From the NCBI GenBank assembly GCA_964649195.1, contig CAZYPK010000008.1:1-64000 (forward strand): a DNA stretch of 64,000 nt, in the 5' to 3' direction. Made by a program: the position numbers and the translations under genes. The number at the start of each line of letters is the position of its first letter. Position 1 is the first letter of the stretch. Below are positions 12,188-20,772 of this stretch, in pieces. Source of the stretch: JTS-RE9 sp964649195 (GTDB lineage Bacteria; Planctomycetota; Phycisphaerae; Phycisphaerales; Phycisphaeraceae). Below the pieces are notes generated by a model. That model did no database searches and had not been told where the DNA came from. It worked only from the letters and a program-made list of their open reading frames with translations.

Positions 12188-13315
12188 ATGCCCAACCCCA
12201 TCCCCATCCTCGACCTTTCCGACGAAATCGCCCAGCTCTGGCCGCAGATCAGCGTTGCGGTCGAGCGCGTCCTCAAGTCCGGCCAGTTCATTCTCGGCCC
12301 CGAGGTCGCCGCATTTGAAAGTGAAGTCGCTCAGTATCTGGGCGTGAAACACGCCGTCGGCTGCAACAGCGGCACCGATGCACTCGTGATCTCGCTGCGC
12401 GCCCTGGGCATCAAGCCCGGCGATGAGATCATCACCACGCCGTTCAGTTTCGTCGCCACCGCGGGTGCGATCAGCATCATCGGCGCCAAGCCCGTCTTCG
12501 TCGATATCGAACCCGACACGTTCAACATCGACCCCAACGCGATCGAAGCGAAGATCACCGACAAGACCAGGGCGATCATCCCCGTGCACCTGTTCGGCCA
12601 GGCCGCGGACATGGATTCGATCAACGCCGTCGCGGCCACGCATAACCTCAAGGTGCTCGAAGATGTCGCCCAGGCCTTCGGCGGCAAATACAAAGGCGCC
12701 AAGGTCGGCACGCTCGGCGACATCGCGGCATGGTCCTTCTTTCCCACGAAGAATCTCGGCGCATACGGCGACGGCGGCCTCATCACGACGGATGATGATC
12801 AACTTGCCGACCTGGCGCGGATGCTGCGCGTGCATGGATCGAAGAAGCGATACCACAACGAGCTCGATGGCTACAACTCGCGCCTCGATGCGCTTCAGGC
12901 CGCGATTCTGCGGGTGAAGCTGCCTTACATCGATCAGTGGAACGGGTGGCGCCGCGCCGCGGCCGACCGGTACGATGCGCTGCTGCGCGATGCGCCGGGC
13001 ATCGTCACGCCGGTGCGCTCGCCCGATGTGGAGCATGTGTTTCATCAGTACACCGTCCGCGTAAAGCCCACCCTCTCCGAGGGTGGGTCCGCGGCCCGCG
13101 ATGCGATGGTGGCCAGACTCAACGCCGCAGGCATCGGCGCGATGGTCTATTACCCGATCCCCATCAACCGCCTGCCCGTGTACGCCAAAACGCACGGCAG
13201 CGGCGCGTATCCGCACTGCGACCAGGCCTGCGATGAGGTGATGAGCCTGCCCATGTGGCCGGGCATTTCCGCGGAGAAACAACAGGCGGTGGCGGACGCG
13301 ATCCGCGCGACTTAG
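12188..13315 (+). CDS. DegT/DnrJ/EryC1/StrS-family aminotransferase
   Basis: A 375-residue PLP-dependent sugar aminotransferase. Residues seen: the phosphate-binding GCNSGTDALVISLRALG near 60, the PFSFVATAGAI block, the PLP-stacking VLEDVAQAFGG, and the Schiff-base lysine in SFFPTKNLGAYGDGG near residue 186. Enzymes of this family transfer an amino group from glutamate to a nucleotide-linked keto sugar for cell-surface polysaccharides. The specific sugar cannot be told, and no other nucleotide-sugar genes are adjacent. The TAG stop abuts a CGTTCGCCTTGGCGAACG palindrome. Confidence 0.93.
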   Translation: MPNPIPILDLSDEIAQLWPQISVAVERVLKSGQFILGPEVAAFESEVAQYLGVKHAVGCNSGTDALVISLRALGIKPGDEIITTPFSFVATAGAISIIGAKPVFVDIEPDTFNIDPNAIEAKITDKTRAIIPVHLFGQAADMDSINAVAATHNLKVLEDVAQAFGGKYKGAKVGTLGDIAAWSFFPTKNLGAYGDGGLITTDDDQLADLARMLRVHGSKKRYHNELDGYNSRLDALQAAILRVKLPYIDQWNGWRRAAADRYDALLRDAPGIVTPVRSPDVEHVFHQYTVRVKPTLSEGGSAARDAMVARLNAAGIGAMVYYPIPINRLPVYAKTHGSGAYPHCDQACDEVMSLPMWPGISAEKQQAVADAIRAT

Positions 13316-13316
13316 C

Positions 13317-13334
13317 CGTTCGCCTTGGCGAACG
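13317..13334. repeat. CGTTCGCC-TT-GGCGAACG palindrome
   Basis: An 8-base-arm palindrome right after the aminotransferase stop codon. The family recurs at 9369-9386, 16574-16593, 39441-39458 and 39502-39519, and as a variant at 48542-48557. It is too short and lacks a T-run for a standard terminator in this orientation. Confidence 0.8.
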
Positions 13335-13365
13335 AACGGAACACCCGCGAGCCGTTCACGCCTGA

Positions 13366-13561
13366 GTTCGGGAATAAGAGCGAGCCGCGACGTAACACGT
13401 CGCGGACGTGAGCGACAAGAATGGAGCGGCCATCGCGCAGCGGATCACGGGACGCGAAAACGACCTGGCACTGATCGAGGCTGAAAGAAAAAGGTGCGCT
13501 GGGGCACCTCTTAAGGTTGTTCACGTCCGCGACTCGTTGAGTCGCGGCTCTTATCCCGAAC
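13366..13561. repeat. Composite palindromic element (REP/BIME-like), copy 1
   Basis: Outer arms GTTCGGGAATAAGAG (13366) and CTCTTATCCCGAAC (13548) enclose two short palindromes: GCCGCGACGTAACACGTCGC at 13384 and CGCGACTCGTTGAGTCGCG near 13529. They are joined by a core that includes GAGGCTGAAAGAAAAAGGTG. A second full copy is at 32516-32680, a related one at 44084-44248 and partial ones near 43050 and 56670. The core has an open frame but its surroundings argue against a gene. Confidence 0.78.
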
Positions 13562-13569
13562 TCAGCCGT

Positions 13570-14886
13570 TCATCCAAACCGCGACGGCTGCCCCGTCGCC
13601 GAGAGCACGGCGGTCCACAGCGGCCCTAGCGGGTTGATTCGCTGTTTGCTCGCCACCGCCATCGGGATCGGCACATGCACAAACCTGGCGTTGCGATAGC
13701 AGATGACCAGGTCGGTCCTGCCGCTCATCGCCGCATGGGCCGCGTGGCGGGCAAGCTGACCGCAGAGCAGGCGGTCATCGACGTTGGGCGGAGCGCCGCG
13801 GATCAGGTAGCTGGGGTCGATGTATTTGACTTCGACCGGCTTGTCGATCGATTTGAAATGATCCTTGATGGCGTCGCGCAGGTGCGTGCCGATGTCGTGG
13901 TACCTGCGATTGCCCGAGGCATCGGTCCCTTCGACCTGTGAGGCGAACAGATTCTGCCCCGCCCCTTCGGCCACGGCGATCACCGCATGAGGCTTGATCT
14001 CAAGCCGGCGCTCCAATGCCGCCAGCAGCCCGCGCCCGCCTTCCAGCGCGAAATCAATCTCCGGCACGAGCACGAAGTTCGCCTCCTGTGACGCGAGCGA
14101 AGCAACCGCCGCGATGTAGCCCGAATCGCGACCCATCAGCTTCACCAGCCCGACGCCCCGATACGCACCCTTGGCCTCGACGTGGGCGCAGCGGATGGCA
14201 TCGGCGGCACGTTCCACGGCGGTGAAAAAGCCGAAGGTCCGATCGCAGTAGAGCACATCATTGTCGATGGTCTTGGGCACGCCGACGACCGTCTTGCGCA
14301 GACCGCGCCGCTGCACTTCCTGGGCGATCGCATGGGCGCCGCGCAGCGTGCCATCGCCGCCGATGCAGAACAGGAGGTCCACATCCCAGGCGACAAGCGT
14401 GTCCACCATCGCCTCCACGCTCTGCTGGCCGCGCGACGAGGCCAGCATGGAGCCGCCGGCGTGGTGGATGTCGGCGACGACATCGGGCGTCAGCACGATG
14501 GGGCTGGGACCGTGCCGGCGGTCAAGCCCCATGTACCCGTAGCGGATGCCCAGCGTCTGGATGATGCCGTAGCCGAAATGGAGTTCGAGCACGATGGAAC
14601 GAATGACCGCATTGAGTCCGGGGCAAAGGCCGCCGCAGGTCACGATCGCCGCGCGGGTCCTGGAAGGCTCGAAGAAAATCCTCGAACGCGGACCGGCCTT
14701 CTCGAAGAACCGGCCTTCGGTTGCAGGCTCCCCTTCGCGGCATTCGATGTCGTCACGAACCAGGAGCGAATCATCGATAAAACGAAGGCTGTCATCATCG
14801 GGGCCGAACGCCTCTTCGAGCGGGGAGTCAAAGGTGCACGAACCGAGATTCGCCGGACGGTTTGCGGGGGTGGAGTGTGGGATCAT
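13570..14886 (-). CDS. pfkA: 6-phosphofructokinase, probably ATP-dependent
   Basis: A 438-residue glycolytic enzyme. Motifs seen: GGLCPGLNAVIR near residue 80, RYGYMGL, CIGGDGTLRGAH near 178, VPKTIDNDVLY near 205 and GLVKLMGRDSGYIA near 245. In this superfamily Gly in GGDGT marks ATP-type enzymes while Asp there marks PPi-type. Lys in PKTIDND is common in the long plant, protist and spirochaete group. The combination points to an ATP-dependent enzyme of that group. It is a single gene convergent with the aminotransferase. Confidence 0.93.
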   Translation of the reverse strand: MIPHSTPANRPANLGSCTFDSPLEEAFGPDDDSLRFIDDSLLVRDDIECREGEPATEGRFFEKAGPRSRIFFEPSRTRAAIVTCGGLCPGLNAVIRSIVLELHFGYGIIQTLGIRYGYMGLDRRHGPSPIVLTPDVVADIHHAGGSMLASSRGQQSVEAMVDTLVAWDVDLLFCIGGDGTLRGAHAIAQEVQRRGLRKTVVGVPKTIDNDVLYCDRTFGFFTAVERAADAIRCAHVEAKGAYRGVGLVKLMGRDSGYIAAVASLASQEANFVLVPEIDFALEGGRGLLAALERRLEIKPHAVIAVAEGAGQNLFASQVEGTDASGNRRYHDIGTHLRDAIKDHFKSIDKPVEVKYIDPSYLIRGAPPNVDDRLLCGQLARHAAHAAMSGRTDLVICYRNARFVHVPIPMAVASKQRINPLGPLWTAVLSATGQPSRFG

Positions 14887-14981
14887 GCGATCAGTTTACA
14901 CCGGCACATGAGCGACATGTCAGGCCCAGACGATCTGCCGCTTGCGGCTTCGCGGCCGGGTGGCGCTTGCACCAAATGCGC

Positions 14982-15021
14982 CGGGTGGCTGGGGCTTCGC
15001 GGACTCAGCCCCAGCCACCCG
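14982..15021. repeat. GGTGGCTGGGGCT inverted repeat
   Basis: Arms CGGGTGGCTGGGGCT (14982) and AGCCCCAGCCACCCG (15007) with a 10-base loop lie just 3' of the PQQ-propeller gene. The same arm sequence recurs at 56450-56490, 58495-58522, 60529 and 60740. Confidence 0.75.
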
Positions 15022-15046
15022 ACGGTGAACCTGTCTGCGTTGCGAT

Positions 15047-16417
15047 TCACTTCTCCTCGATGCAGAACAGATGCTTCTCCCCGCGCAGGAACATCTGCCT
15101 GCCCACCAGTGCGGGGGAGGCATCGACGCCTTCGCCCAGTTCGTTTTTGGCCAGCACCTTCACCGCGTCGCCGTGTTCGAGCACCAGCGTGGCGCCGTCG
15201 CGGCTGGTGTAATACACCCGGCCATCGGCGGCGACGGGGGATGAGTAAAGCACGTTGAGCCCTTCCAGCCGCGTCGGTTCGATCACCGGTTTGCCGGTTT
15301 TGGCGTCGGCGACCAGGAGCAGGGCGTCGCGCGACTTCGTGTAGTAAAGCAGGCCCTTGTAGAGCACGGGCGAGGCGATGTACGGGCCGGCATCGGTCTT
15401 GGACCAGACGATCTTGTCCGAGCCGGTGATGTCGCCGCGCACCGAGAGGGGGATCGCATAGACCGCGTAGCCCTGGTAGCCGGTCATGCAGTAAACGACG
15501 CCATCCATGACGACCGGCGTGGCGATGGGGTTGGTCGCCTGCCCGCCGCAGGACCAGAGCAGCTCGCCGGTGGCCAGGTCGTAGCTGCGCACGCGGCGGG
15601 CGCCGTTGAGGATGACCTGCGTCACGCCCTGGTGCGTGGTGATGAAAGGCGTGCCCCAGGTGGTCGGCTCATCGCGTTCGGTTTTCCAAAGCGGCTCGCC
15701 GGTGGCGGCGTTCATCGCGGCGACGAACGAATCGCCTTCGTGATCAAACGGCACGACGATGGTGTTGCCGTGGAGCGCGGGCGAGCCGCCTTCGCCGAAG
15801 GCGTTGCGGGTTCGCATGTCGCCTAGGTCGCGTTGCCACTTCGGATTGCCTTCCATGTCATAGCAGTGCAGGCCGTGGGAGCCGAACCATGCGTAAACAT
15901 GTTTGCCATCGGTCACCGGCGAGCCGGAGGCGTAGGTGTTGGTGGAGTGAATGCCTTCATGTGGCACGGTCTCGACGGCTTTTTTCTGCCAGAGGATTTT
16001 GCCGGTTTTGCGATCGAGGCAGATCAGGAGAAACTCGTGAATCTCCGAAGGCGATTCGCCGCGCCCTCGCCCGCCGCCGCGCGGACCGCCTTGTTTGGGC
16101 GGCGCGGCAGGCTGCCCGCGCCGGTCGGTGCGCACCGCGGTGGTGATGAAAACGCGATCGCCCCAGACGATCGGCGATGCGCTGCCCCGGCCGGGGATCG
16201 CTGTTTTCCATGTGACGTTCTTCGTGTCGCTCCATGTCACCGGCGGCCTGGCCTGCGTCGAAACGCCATCGTGCGTCGGGCCGCGCCATGAAGGCCACTG
16301 CTTCGCCGATTCCGCTTCGGCGGGTCCCTGTGCCATGATGAGCGAAGGAATCGCCAGCAGCAGCGCGGTGATGGGAAGAAGACACTTCACTGTCGCAAGA
16401 CCTTGCCTGCTGATCAT
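15047..16417 (-). CDS. PQQ-like beta-propeller (BamB-type) exported protein
   Basis: A 456-residue protein. The start ATG at 16417 is preceded by GAAAGG and begins a signal peptide (MISRQGLATVKCLLPITALL). The mature protein starts with WPSWRGPTHDGVST and carries repeated propeller blades with Asp-x-x-Thr-Gly-(Lys/Glu) turns, such as LDRKTGKILW, MNAATGEPLW and YDLATGELLWSCGG. It belongs to the PQQ-binding-like beta-propeller group that is abundant in planctomycetes. Catalytic residues of true quinoprotein dehydrogenases were not recognised. A paralogue with a very similar start lies at 55056-56342. Confidence 0.9.
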   Translation of the reverse strand: MISRQGLATVKCLLPITALLLAIPSLIMAQGPAEAESAKQWPSWRGPTHDGVSTQARPPVTWSDTKNVTWKTAIPGRGSASPIVWGDRVFITTAVRTDRRGQPAAPPKQGGPRGGGRGRGESPSEIHEFLLICLDRKTGKILWQKKAVETVPHEGIHSTNTYASGSPVTDGKHVYAWFGSHGLHCYDMEGNPKWQRDLGDMRTRNAFGEGGSPALHGNTIVVPFDHEGDSFVAAMNAATGEPLWKTERDEPTTWGTPFITTHQGVTQVILNGARRVRSYDLATGELLWSCGGQATNPIATPVVMDGVVYCMTGYQGYAVYAIPLSVRGDITGSDKIVWSKTDAGPYIASPVLYKGLLYYTKSRDALLLVADAKTGKPVIEPTRLEGLNVLYSSPVAADGRVYYTSRDGATLVLEHGDAVKVLAKNELGEGVDASPALVGRQMFLRGEKHLFCIEEK

Positions 16418-16573
16418 GGAACGACCTTTCGTAAAAGCGATGAGAAAAAACAGGGCGGGTGAAAGATCAACCCGCGACAGCCTCAATCTATTGCACGGGC
16501 GTTGAAGAACCGGGCGTCATCCGCCAAGGGCGGTAACATGTTCTCGTGCCGCCGCCATGAAACAGCCGTTAAC

Positions 16574-16593
16574 CGTTCGCCAAGGCGAACGGC
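16574..16593. repeat. CGTTCGCC-AA-GGCGAACG palindrome upstream of the aldo/keto reductase
   Basis: A copy of the short palindrome family ends six bases before the ATG at 16599, in ACCGTTCGCCAAGGCGAACG. It occupies the position where a ribosome binding site would be and no other good SD is visible, so it may affect translation initiation. Confidence 0.7.
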
Positions 16594-16598
16594 TAAAT

Positions 16599-17354
16599 AT
16601 GCATCATCGCACCTTTGCCAACCTGTCGCTGTCGCCCATCGCCTTCGGTGCGTTCAAGATCGGCCGCAATGTCAACACGCGCCATGCCCGGGCTTACGAT
16701 CTGCCTGATGAAACAGCGGCGACACGACTGCTCAGCCGCGTGCTCGATCTGGGCATCAACGTGATCGACACCGCACCCGCCTACGGCATCAGCGAGGAGC
16801 GCATCGGCAGGGCCGTCGCTCATCGGCGCGATGAGTATTACATCTCCACCAAAGTCGGCGAGCAGTTTTTTCATGATGGCCGGTCATCGTTTGATTTCAC
16901 AGGCCCCGCAATTCGGCAAAGCATTCACCAAAGCCTGCGCCGACTGCGAACGGATCATCTCGACTTTGCTTTCATTCATTCCGATGGCAACGATGAAGCG
17001 ATCATGAACGGAACCGATTGCGTCGCCACGCTGCAATCGCTGCGCGATCAGGGACTCATCGGTCGCATCGGCCTCTCCGGCAAGACGGTCGATGGCGCGA
17101 TGCAGGCGATGACGTGGGCCGATGCGCTGATGGTGACCTACAACGCGGTTGACCTGTCGCATGAACCGGTCATCGCCGAGGCGGCCCGCCGGGGAACGGG
17201 CATCTTCGTGAAAAAGGGGCTGGCTTCGGGCCATCTGCCGGCGGCGAAGGCGATCGAACATGTGCTGAAAAATCCGGGCGTCACCACGCTTGTCATCGGC
17301 ACGCTGAATGAGGACCATATCGACGCCAACGTGCGGACGGCCAGGACCGTTTAA
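16599..17354 (+). CDS. Aldo/keto reductase
   Basis: A 251-residue NAD(P)H-dependent oxidoreductase of the aldo/keto reductase superfamily (TIM barrel). It shows GINVIDTAPAYGISEERIG (catalytic Asp and Tyr), STKVG, the RRLRTDHLDFAFIH strand and the late VTTLVIGTLNEDHID block. It is short for the family (commonly 280-330 residues). Its last four codons and the TAA stop (ACGGCCAGGACCGTTTAA) lie largely within the terminal repeat of the mobile element at 17342, so the native C-terminus may have been replaced. Confidence 0.9.
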   Translation: MHHRTFANLSLSPIAFGAFKIGRNVNTRHARAYDLPDETAATRLLSRVLDLGINVIDTAPAYGISEERIGRAVAHRRDEYYISTKVGEQFFHDGRSSFDFTGPAIRQSIHQSLRRLRTDHLDFAFIHSDGNDEAIMNGTDCVATLQSLRDQGLIGRIGLSGKTVDGAMQAMTWADALMVTYNAVDLSHEPVIAEAARRGTGIFVKKGLASGHLPAAKAIEHVLKNPGVTTLVIGTLNEDHIDANVRTARTV

Positions 17355-17560
17355 TTCCCGGCACCCGCTCTGTCGGAAGTTCCATATGACAAATTCCAGA
17401 CTCCAAACAAGCTCCAAAGAACAAAAAAACGCAATCAGGCAGAATCCGGATTCGAATCGGTTTTGCCCGGTTCGGTTCGCTTTCGGGTTTGTTTGATATT
17501 TGAAGTTTGCGATTTGGAGCTTTTGCTTCCGGTGCTGGGACGGAGAATTAAACGGTCCTG
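17342..17560 (+). mobile_element. MITE-like element, CAGGACCG family (copy 1)
   Basis: A 219-base element with terminal repeats CAGGACCGTTTAATTC at 17342 and GAATTAAACGGTCCTG ending at 17560, a perfect 16-base inversion. The inside carries a second inverted pair around GGAAGTTCC, CTCCAAACAAG and GATTTGGAGC. A related copy in opposite orientation is at 30287-30478. The flanks do not show a clean direct repeat here. The element supplies the stop codon of the aldo/keto reductase. The remaining bases up to 17654 are unannotated leader of the next gene. Confidence 0.8.
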
Positions 17561-17654
17561 CGCTGACGGCAACACCGCGTCGTTGACTTATTTATCGAAA
17601 CGGTTAACTTGCTTGGCTCCCCCCGGCAGGCCATCAATCGAGGATGAAACTTCC

Positions 17655-19613
17655 ATGCCCCAGTCCCAGGTGAAGATCGACAACGCCGATGCGTGCCAGT
17701 GTCAGCGCGAGCGGATTCCCACGACCGTTCTGGAGAAGTCCAGCGATGTCAGCAAGGCCGTCGCCGCCGAGATTGCCGCGCTGATCAAGGAGCGCGCCAG
17801 AAAAAAGAAGACGGTCGTGCTCGGCCTGGCCACCGGCTCCACGCCGGTCTCGGTTTACAACGAGCTCATCCGGCTGCACAAAGAAGAGAAACTTTCCTTC
17901 AAGAACGTGATCACGTTCAACCTCGATGAATACTTCCCCATGCAGCCGCATGAACTGCAAAGCTACGTTCGCTTCATGAACGAGCATCTGTTCGATCACA
18001 TCGACATTCCGAAAAAGAACATCAACATTCCCGATGGCACGCTGCCTGCCGATGATGTGTTTGCCCATTGCCGGAACTATGAGAAGGCGATCAGGAAGGC
18101 CGGCGGCATCGACATTCAGCTTCTGGGCATCGGTCGCACCGGTCACGTCGGCTTCAATGAACCCGGCTCCTCGCGCGACAGCCGCACGCGCATGATCACG
18201 CTCGATCGCGTGACCCGTCTCGATGCCGCCAGCGATTTTTTCGGTGAAGAGAATGTGCCCCGCCGGGCGATCACGATGGGCGTGGGCACCATTCTCGAAG
18301 CCCGCAAGCTCATCCTCATGGCCTTTGGCGAAGGCAAGGCCCCGATCGTTTCGCAGGCCGTCGAAGGCCCGGTCACCGCGACCATCTCCGCCAGCTTCCT
18401 TCAGGATCATCCCAACGCCCGCGTCATGCTCGATCGTGCCGCGGCTGCGCACCTGACCCGCTTCCGCTCGCCCTGGCTTCTCGGTCCCATCGAGTGGACC
18501 GAGGCGATCATTCGCAAGGCCGTCATCTGGCTGGCGCGGCATCACAAGAAGCCGATCCTCAAACTCACCGACGAAGACTACAACGAAGGCGGACTTCAGG
18601 ACCTGCTCGCCAAGCATGGGCAGGCTTACGACATCAACATCAGCGTCTTCCGCGCCCTCTCCAACACCATCACCGGCTGGCCCGGCGGCAAGCCCTCGAG
18701 CAGCAAGCATCCGACCGATCGCCGCCGCGCGACCGATGATGTCTTCCCCAAGCGGGTCATCATCTTCTCGCCGCACCCGGATGATGATGTGATCTCCATG
18801 GGCGGCACGCTGCTTCGCCTGGTCGATCAGGGCCACGAGGTGCATGTCGCCTACCAGACATCAGGCAACATTGCGGTGTTCGATGATGATGCGATTCAGG
18901 TTGCGGAAATGGTGACGGAGTTCAACCGCGTGTTCGGCATCGATGAAAAGCTCACCGCGAAACTCGAAGAGCACATCGAGGAGTTTCTGAAGAACAAGAA
19001 ACCGGGGCAGGTCGATAGCCGGGAGATTCAGCAGATCAAGGGGCTGATCCGCCGCGCGGAGACCCGCGCCGCCGGGCGGTACTGCAAGGTGCCGGAGAAG
19101 AATCTGCACTTTCTGGACATGCCGTTTTACGAGACGGGACGGGTGCGCAAGAAACCGATCGGGCCGGAGGACATCAGGATCATCGTGGACCTGGTGGAGA
19201 AGGTGAAGCCGCACCAGATTTACTGTGCGGGCGATCTTTCCGATCCGCATGGCACGCACCGCGTCTGCCTGGCGGCGATTTTCCAGGCGATGGACAAGGT
19301 GAAGTCGCGCGACTGGGCCAAGCAGTGCGAGACGTGGCTCTATCGCGGCGCCTGGCAGGAGTGGCCGCCGGAGGAGATCGAGATGGCGGTGCCGCTGTCG
19401 CCGCAGGAACTGCTGCGCAAGAGGAATGCGATTTTCAAGCATGAATCGCAGAAGGATCGGGCGCTGTTCCCCGGTTCGGACATGCGCGAATTCTGGCAGC
19501 GTGCCGAGCAGCGCAACACGGAGACGGCAAGAATATATGATCAGCTTGGACTGGCGGAATACGAAGGCATCGAGGCGTTCGTGAAGTGGAACGGTGATCC
19601 GGCGGGGGTATAA
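17655..19613 (+). CDS. nagB: Glucosamine-6-phosphate deaminase fused to a PIG-L deacetylase domain
   Basis: A 652-residue two-domain protein. Residues about 25-290 are NagB-like: LGLATGSTPVSVYNELI, FNLDEYFPM (catalytic Asp) and LLGIGRTGHVGFNEPGSS (His and Glu of the active site). Thr stands where E. coli NagB has Asp141. Residues about 370-610 are a PIG-L/LmbE-type zinc deacetylase: IIFSPHPDDDVISMGGTL provides the zinc-binding HPDDD and DPHGTHR the third ligand region. The two activities would deacetylate an N-acetylglucosamine compound and deaminate glucosamine-6-phosphate, linking aminosugar use to glycolysis. The ATG at 17655 has GAGG upstream; longer upstream readings run through the mobile element. 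Confidence 0.93.
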   Translation: MPQSQVKIDNADACQCQRERIPTTVLEKSSDVSKAVAAEIAALIKERARKKKTVVLGLATGSTPVSVYNELIRLHKEEKLSFKNVITFNLDEYFPMQPHELQSYVRFMNEHLFDHIDIPKKNINIPDGTLPADDVFAHCRNYEKAIRKAGGIDIQLLGIGRTGHVGFNEPGSSRDSRTRMITLDRVTRLDAASDFFGEENVPRRAITMGVGTILEARKLILMAFGEGKAPIVSQAVEGPVTATISASFLQDHPNARVMLDRAAAAHLTRFRSPWLLGPIEWTEAIIRKAVIWLARHHKKPILKLTDEDYNEGGLQDLLAKHGQAYDINISVFRALSNTITGWPGGKPSSSKHPTDRRRATDDVFPKRVIIFSPHPDDDVISMGGTLLRLVDQGHEVHVAYQTSGNIAVFDDDAIQVAEMVTEFNRVFGIDEKLTAKLEEHIEEFLKNKKPGQVDSREIQQIKGLIRRAETRAAGRYCKVPEKNLHFLDMPFYETGRVRKKPIGPEDIRIIVDLVEKVKPHQIYCAGDLSDPHGTHRVCLAAIFQAMDKVKSRDWAKQCETWLYRGAWQEWPPEEIEMAVPLSPQELLRKRNAIFKHESQKDRALFPGSDMREFWQRAEQRNTETARIYDQLGLAEYEGIEAFVKWNGDPAGV

Positions 19614-19620
19614 TCAAGGC

Positions 19621-19863
19621 ATGACCACAGAGCAAATGAAACTCGCGCTGAACCGAAAACCGTTTCAACCTTTCACGGTTCATCTGGCGGACAGCACTCA
19701 TGTCAGCGTCAGACATCCTGAGATGGCATGGCTGACGCAGGGCGGTCGCACTTTGTTTGTCAACACCCAAGGCGAGGATGTGGATGTCATCGATCTCCTG
19801 CTTGTCACGCGATTAAGTTTCGGAACCAACGGACAATCAAAAAAGCGCACCACTCGAAAGTAA
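19621..19863 (+). CDS. Small conserved hypothetical protein (MTTEQ...FxPF family)
   Basis: An 80-residue protein, MTTEQMKLALNRKPFQPFTV followed by a stretch predicted to be beta-rich (HLADSTHVSVRHPEM) and VIDLLLVTRLSF. I recognise the pattern as a common planctomycete hypothetical family but know no function. It starts seven bases after the NagB/PIG-L stop and ends two bases before the next gene, so it is probably part of a three-gene operon. Confidence 0.8.
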   Translation: MTTEQMKLALNRKPFQPFTVHLADSTHVSVRHPEMAWLTQGGRTLFVNTQGEDVDVIDLLLVTRLSFGTNGQSKKRTTRK

Positions 19864-19865
19864 TC

Positions 19866-20708
19866 ATGATCCGACAAGCTGTTTCCCAACTCGGCGTCTG
19901 CTCCTGGTCCATGCGTGCCCGCAACGCGACAGAACTCGCCGAGGTCTGCGCCCAGATCGGCGTCAAAAAGGTGCAGCTCGCCCTCGTGCCGCACCGCGAT
20001 GATCCCGGGGCACTCGACGGCGTGCCCGAAGCGCTGGCCGCCAAAGGGATCGCCATCACCAGCGGCATGTTCGGCACCGTCGGCGAGGACTACTCCACGC
20101 CGCAGACCATCAAGGAAACCGGCGGCGTTGCCGTCGATCAGCACTGGGCCGAGAATCTGAACATCGCCAAAAACAGTTCACAATACGCGAAGAAATTCGG
20201 CATCAAGCTCGTCTCCATGCACGCGGGTTTTCTGCCTCACGAAGTCAGCGACCCGATCTATCAAAAACTCCTCGACCGCATCGTGACCATCGCCAAGATT
20301 TTCGAGGAACAGAATCAGGCGCTGCTCTTCGAGACCGGCCAGGAAACCGCCGCCGACCTTTGGACCTTCCTCAAGGAACTCGATGCGCGCGGCGCAACCA
20401 ACACCGCCGTGAACTTCGATCCCGCCAACATGATTCTCTATGACATGGGCGACCCGATCGAGTCGCTCAAGAGCCTGCTCCCGCGCGTGCGGCAGCTTCA
20501 CATCAAGGATGCGATCAAGACCGCCGTGCCCGGCACGTGGGGCGCGGAGGTGCCCGTCGGACAAGGACAGGTGAAATGGGACCAGTTCATCAAGGTGCTC
20601 GAAGAAGGAAACTTCACGGGCGACATGATGATCGAACGTGAGGCAGGCGAAGACCGCGTGGGCGATGCAAAGATCGCCGTCGAGCATCTCAAGACATGGT
20701 TGAAATGA
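19866..20708 (+). CDS. Sugar phosphate isomerase/epimerase (xylose-isomerase-like TIM barrel)
   Basis: A 280-residue protein of the AP-endonuclease-2/xylose-isomerase-like TIM-barrel group. Motifs: LGVCSWSMRA at the start, VSMHAGFLPHE (metal-ligand His), LLFETGQE (Glu), VNFDPANMILYDMGDP (Asp), QLHIKDA (His) and the final EREAG. These residues form the divalent-metal site that isomerises or epimerises sugars in characterised relatives. The upstream aminosugar gene suggests a carbohydrate role, but the substrate is unknown. Confidence 0.9.
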   Translation: MIRQAVSQLGVCSWSMRARNATELAEVCAQIGVKKVQLALVPHRDDPGALDGVPEALAAKGIAITSGMFGTVGEDYSTPQTIKETGGVAVDQHWAENLNIAKNSSQYAKKFGIKLVSMHAGFLPHEVSDPIYQKLLDRIVTIAKIFEEQNQALLFETGQETAADLWTFLKELDARGATNTAVNFDPANMILYDMGDPIESLKSLLPRVRQLHIKDAIKTAVPGTWGAEVPVGQGQVKWDQFIKVLEEGNFTGDMMIEREAGEDRVGDAKIAVEHLKTWLK

Positions 20709-20772
20709 GTTCCCCGTTTAGCGGCGGGGCAAAGGCTTTGCGGCGGCCCGCGCGGAGCGACGGCGGGCCTCC

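Noticed and set aside
13408..13548. Small gene inside the composite palindromic element
   Set aside because: The frame runs into the palindromes at both ends, has no ribosome site and shares its sequence with other non-coding copies; repeat structure explains the conservation.
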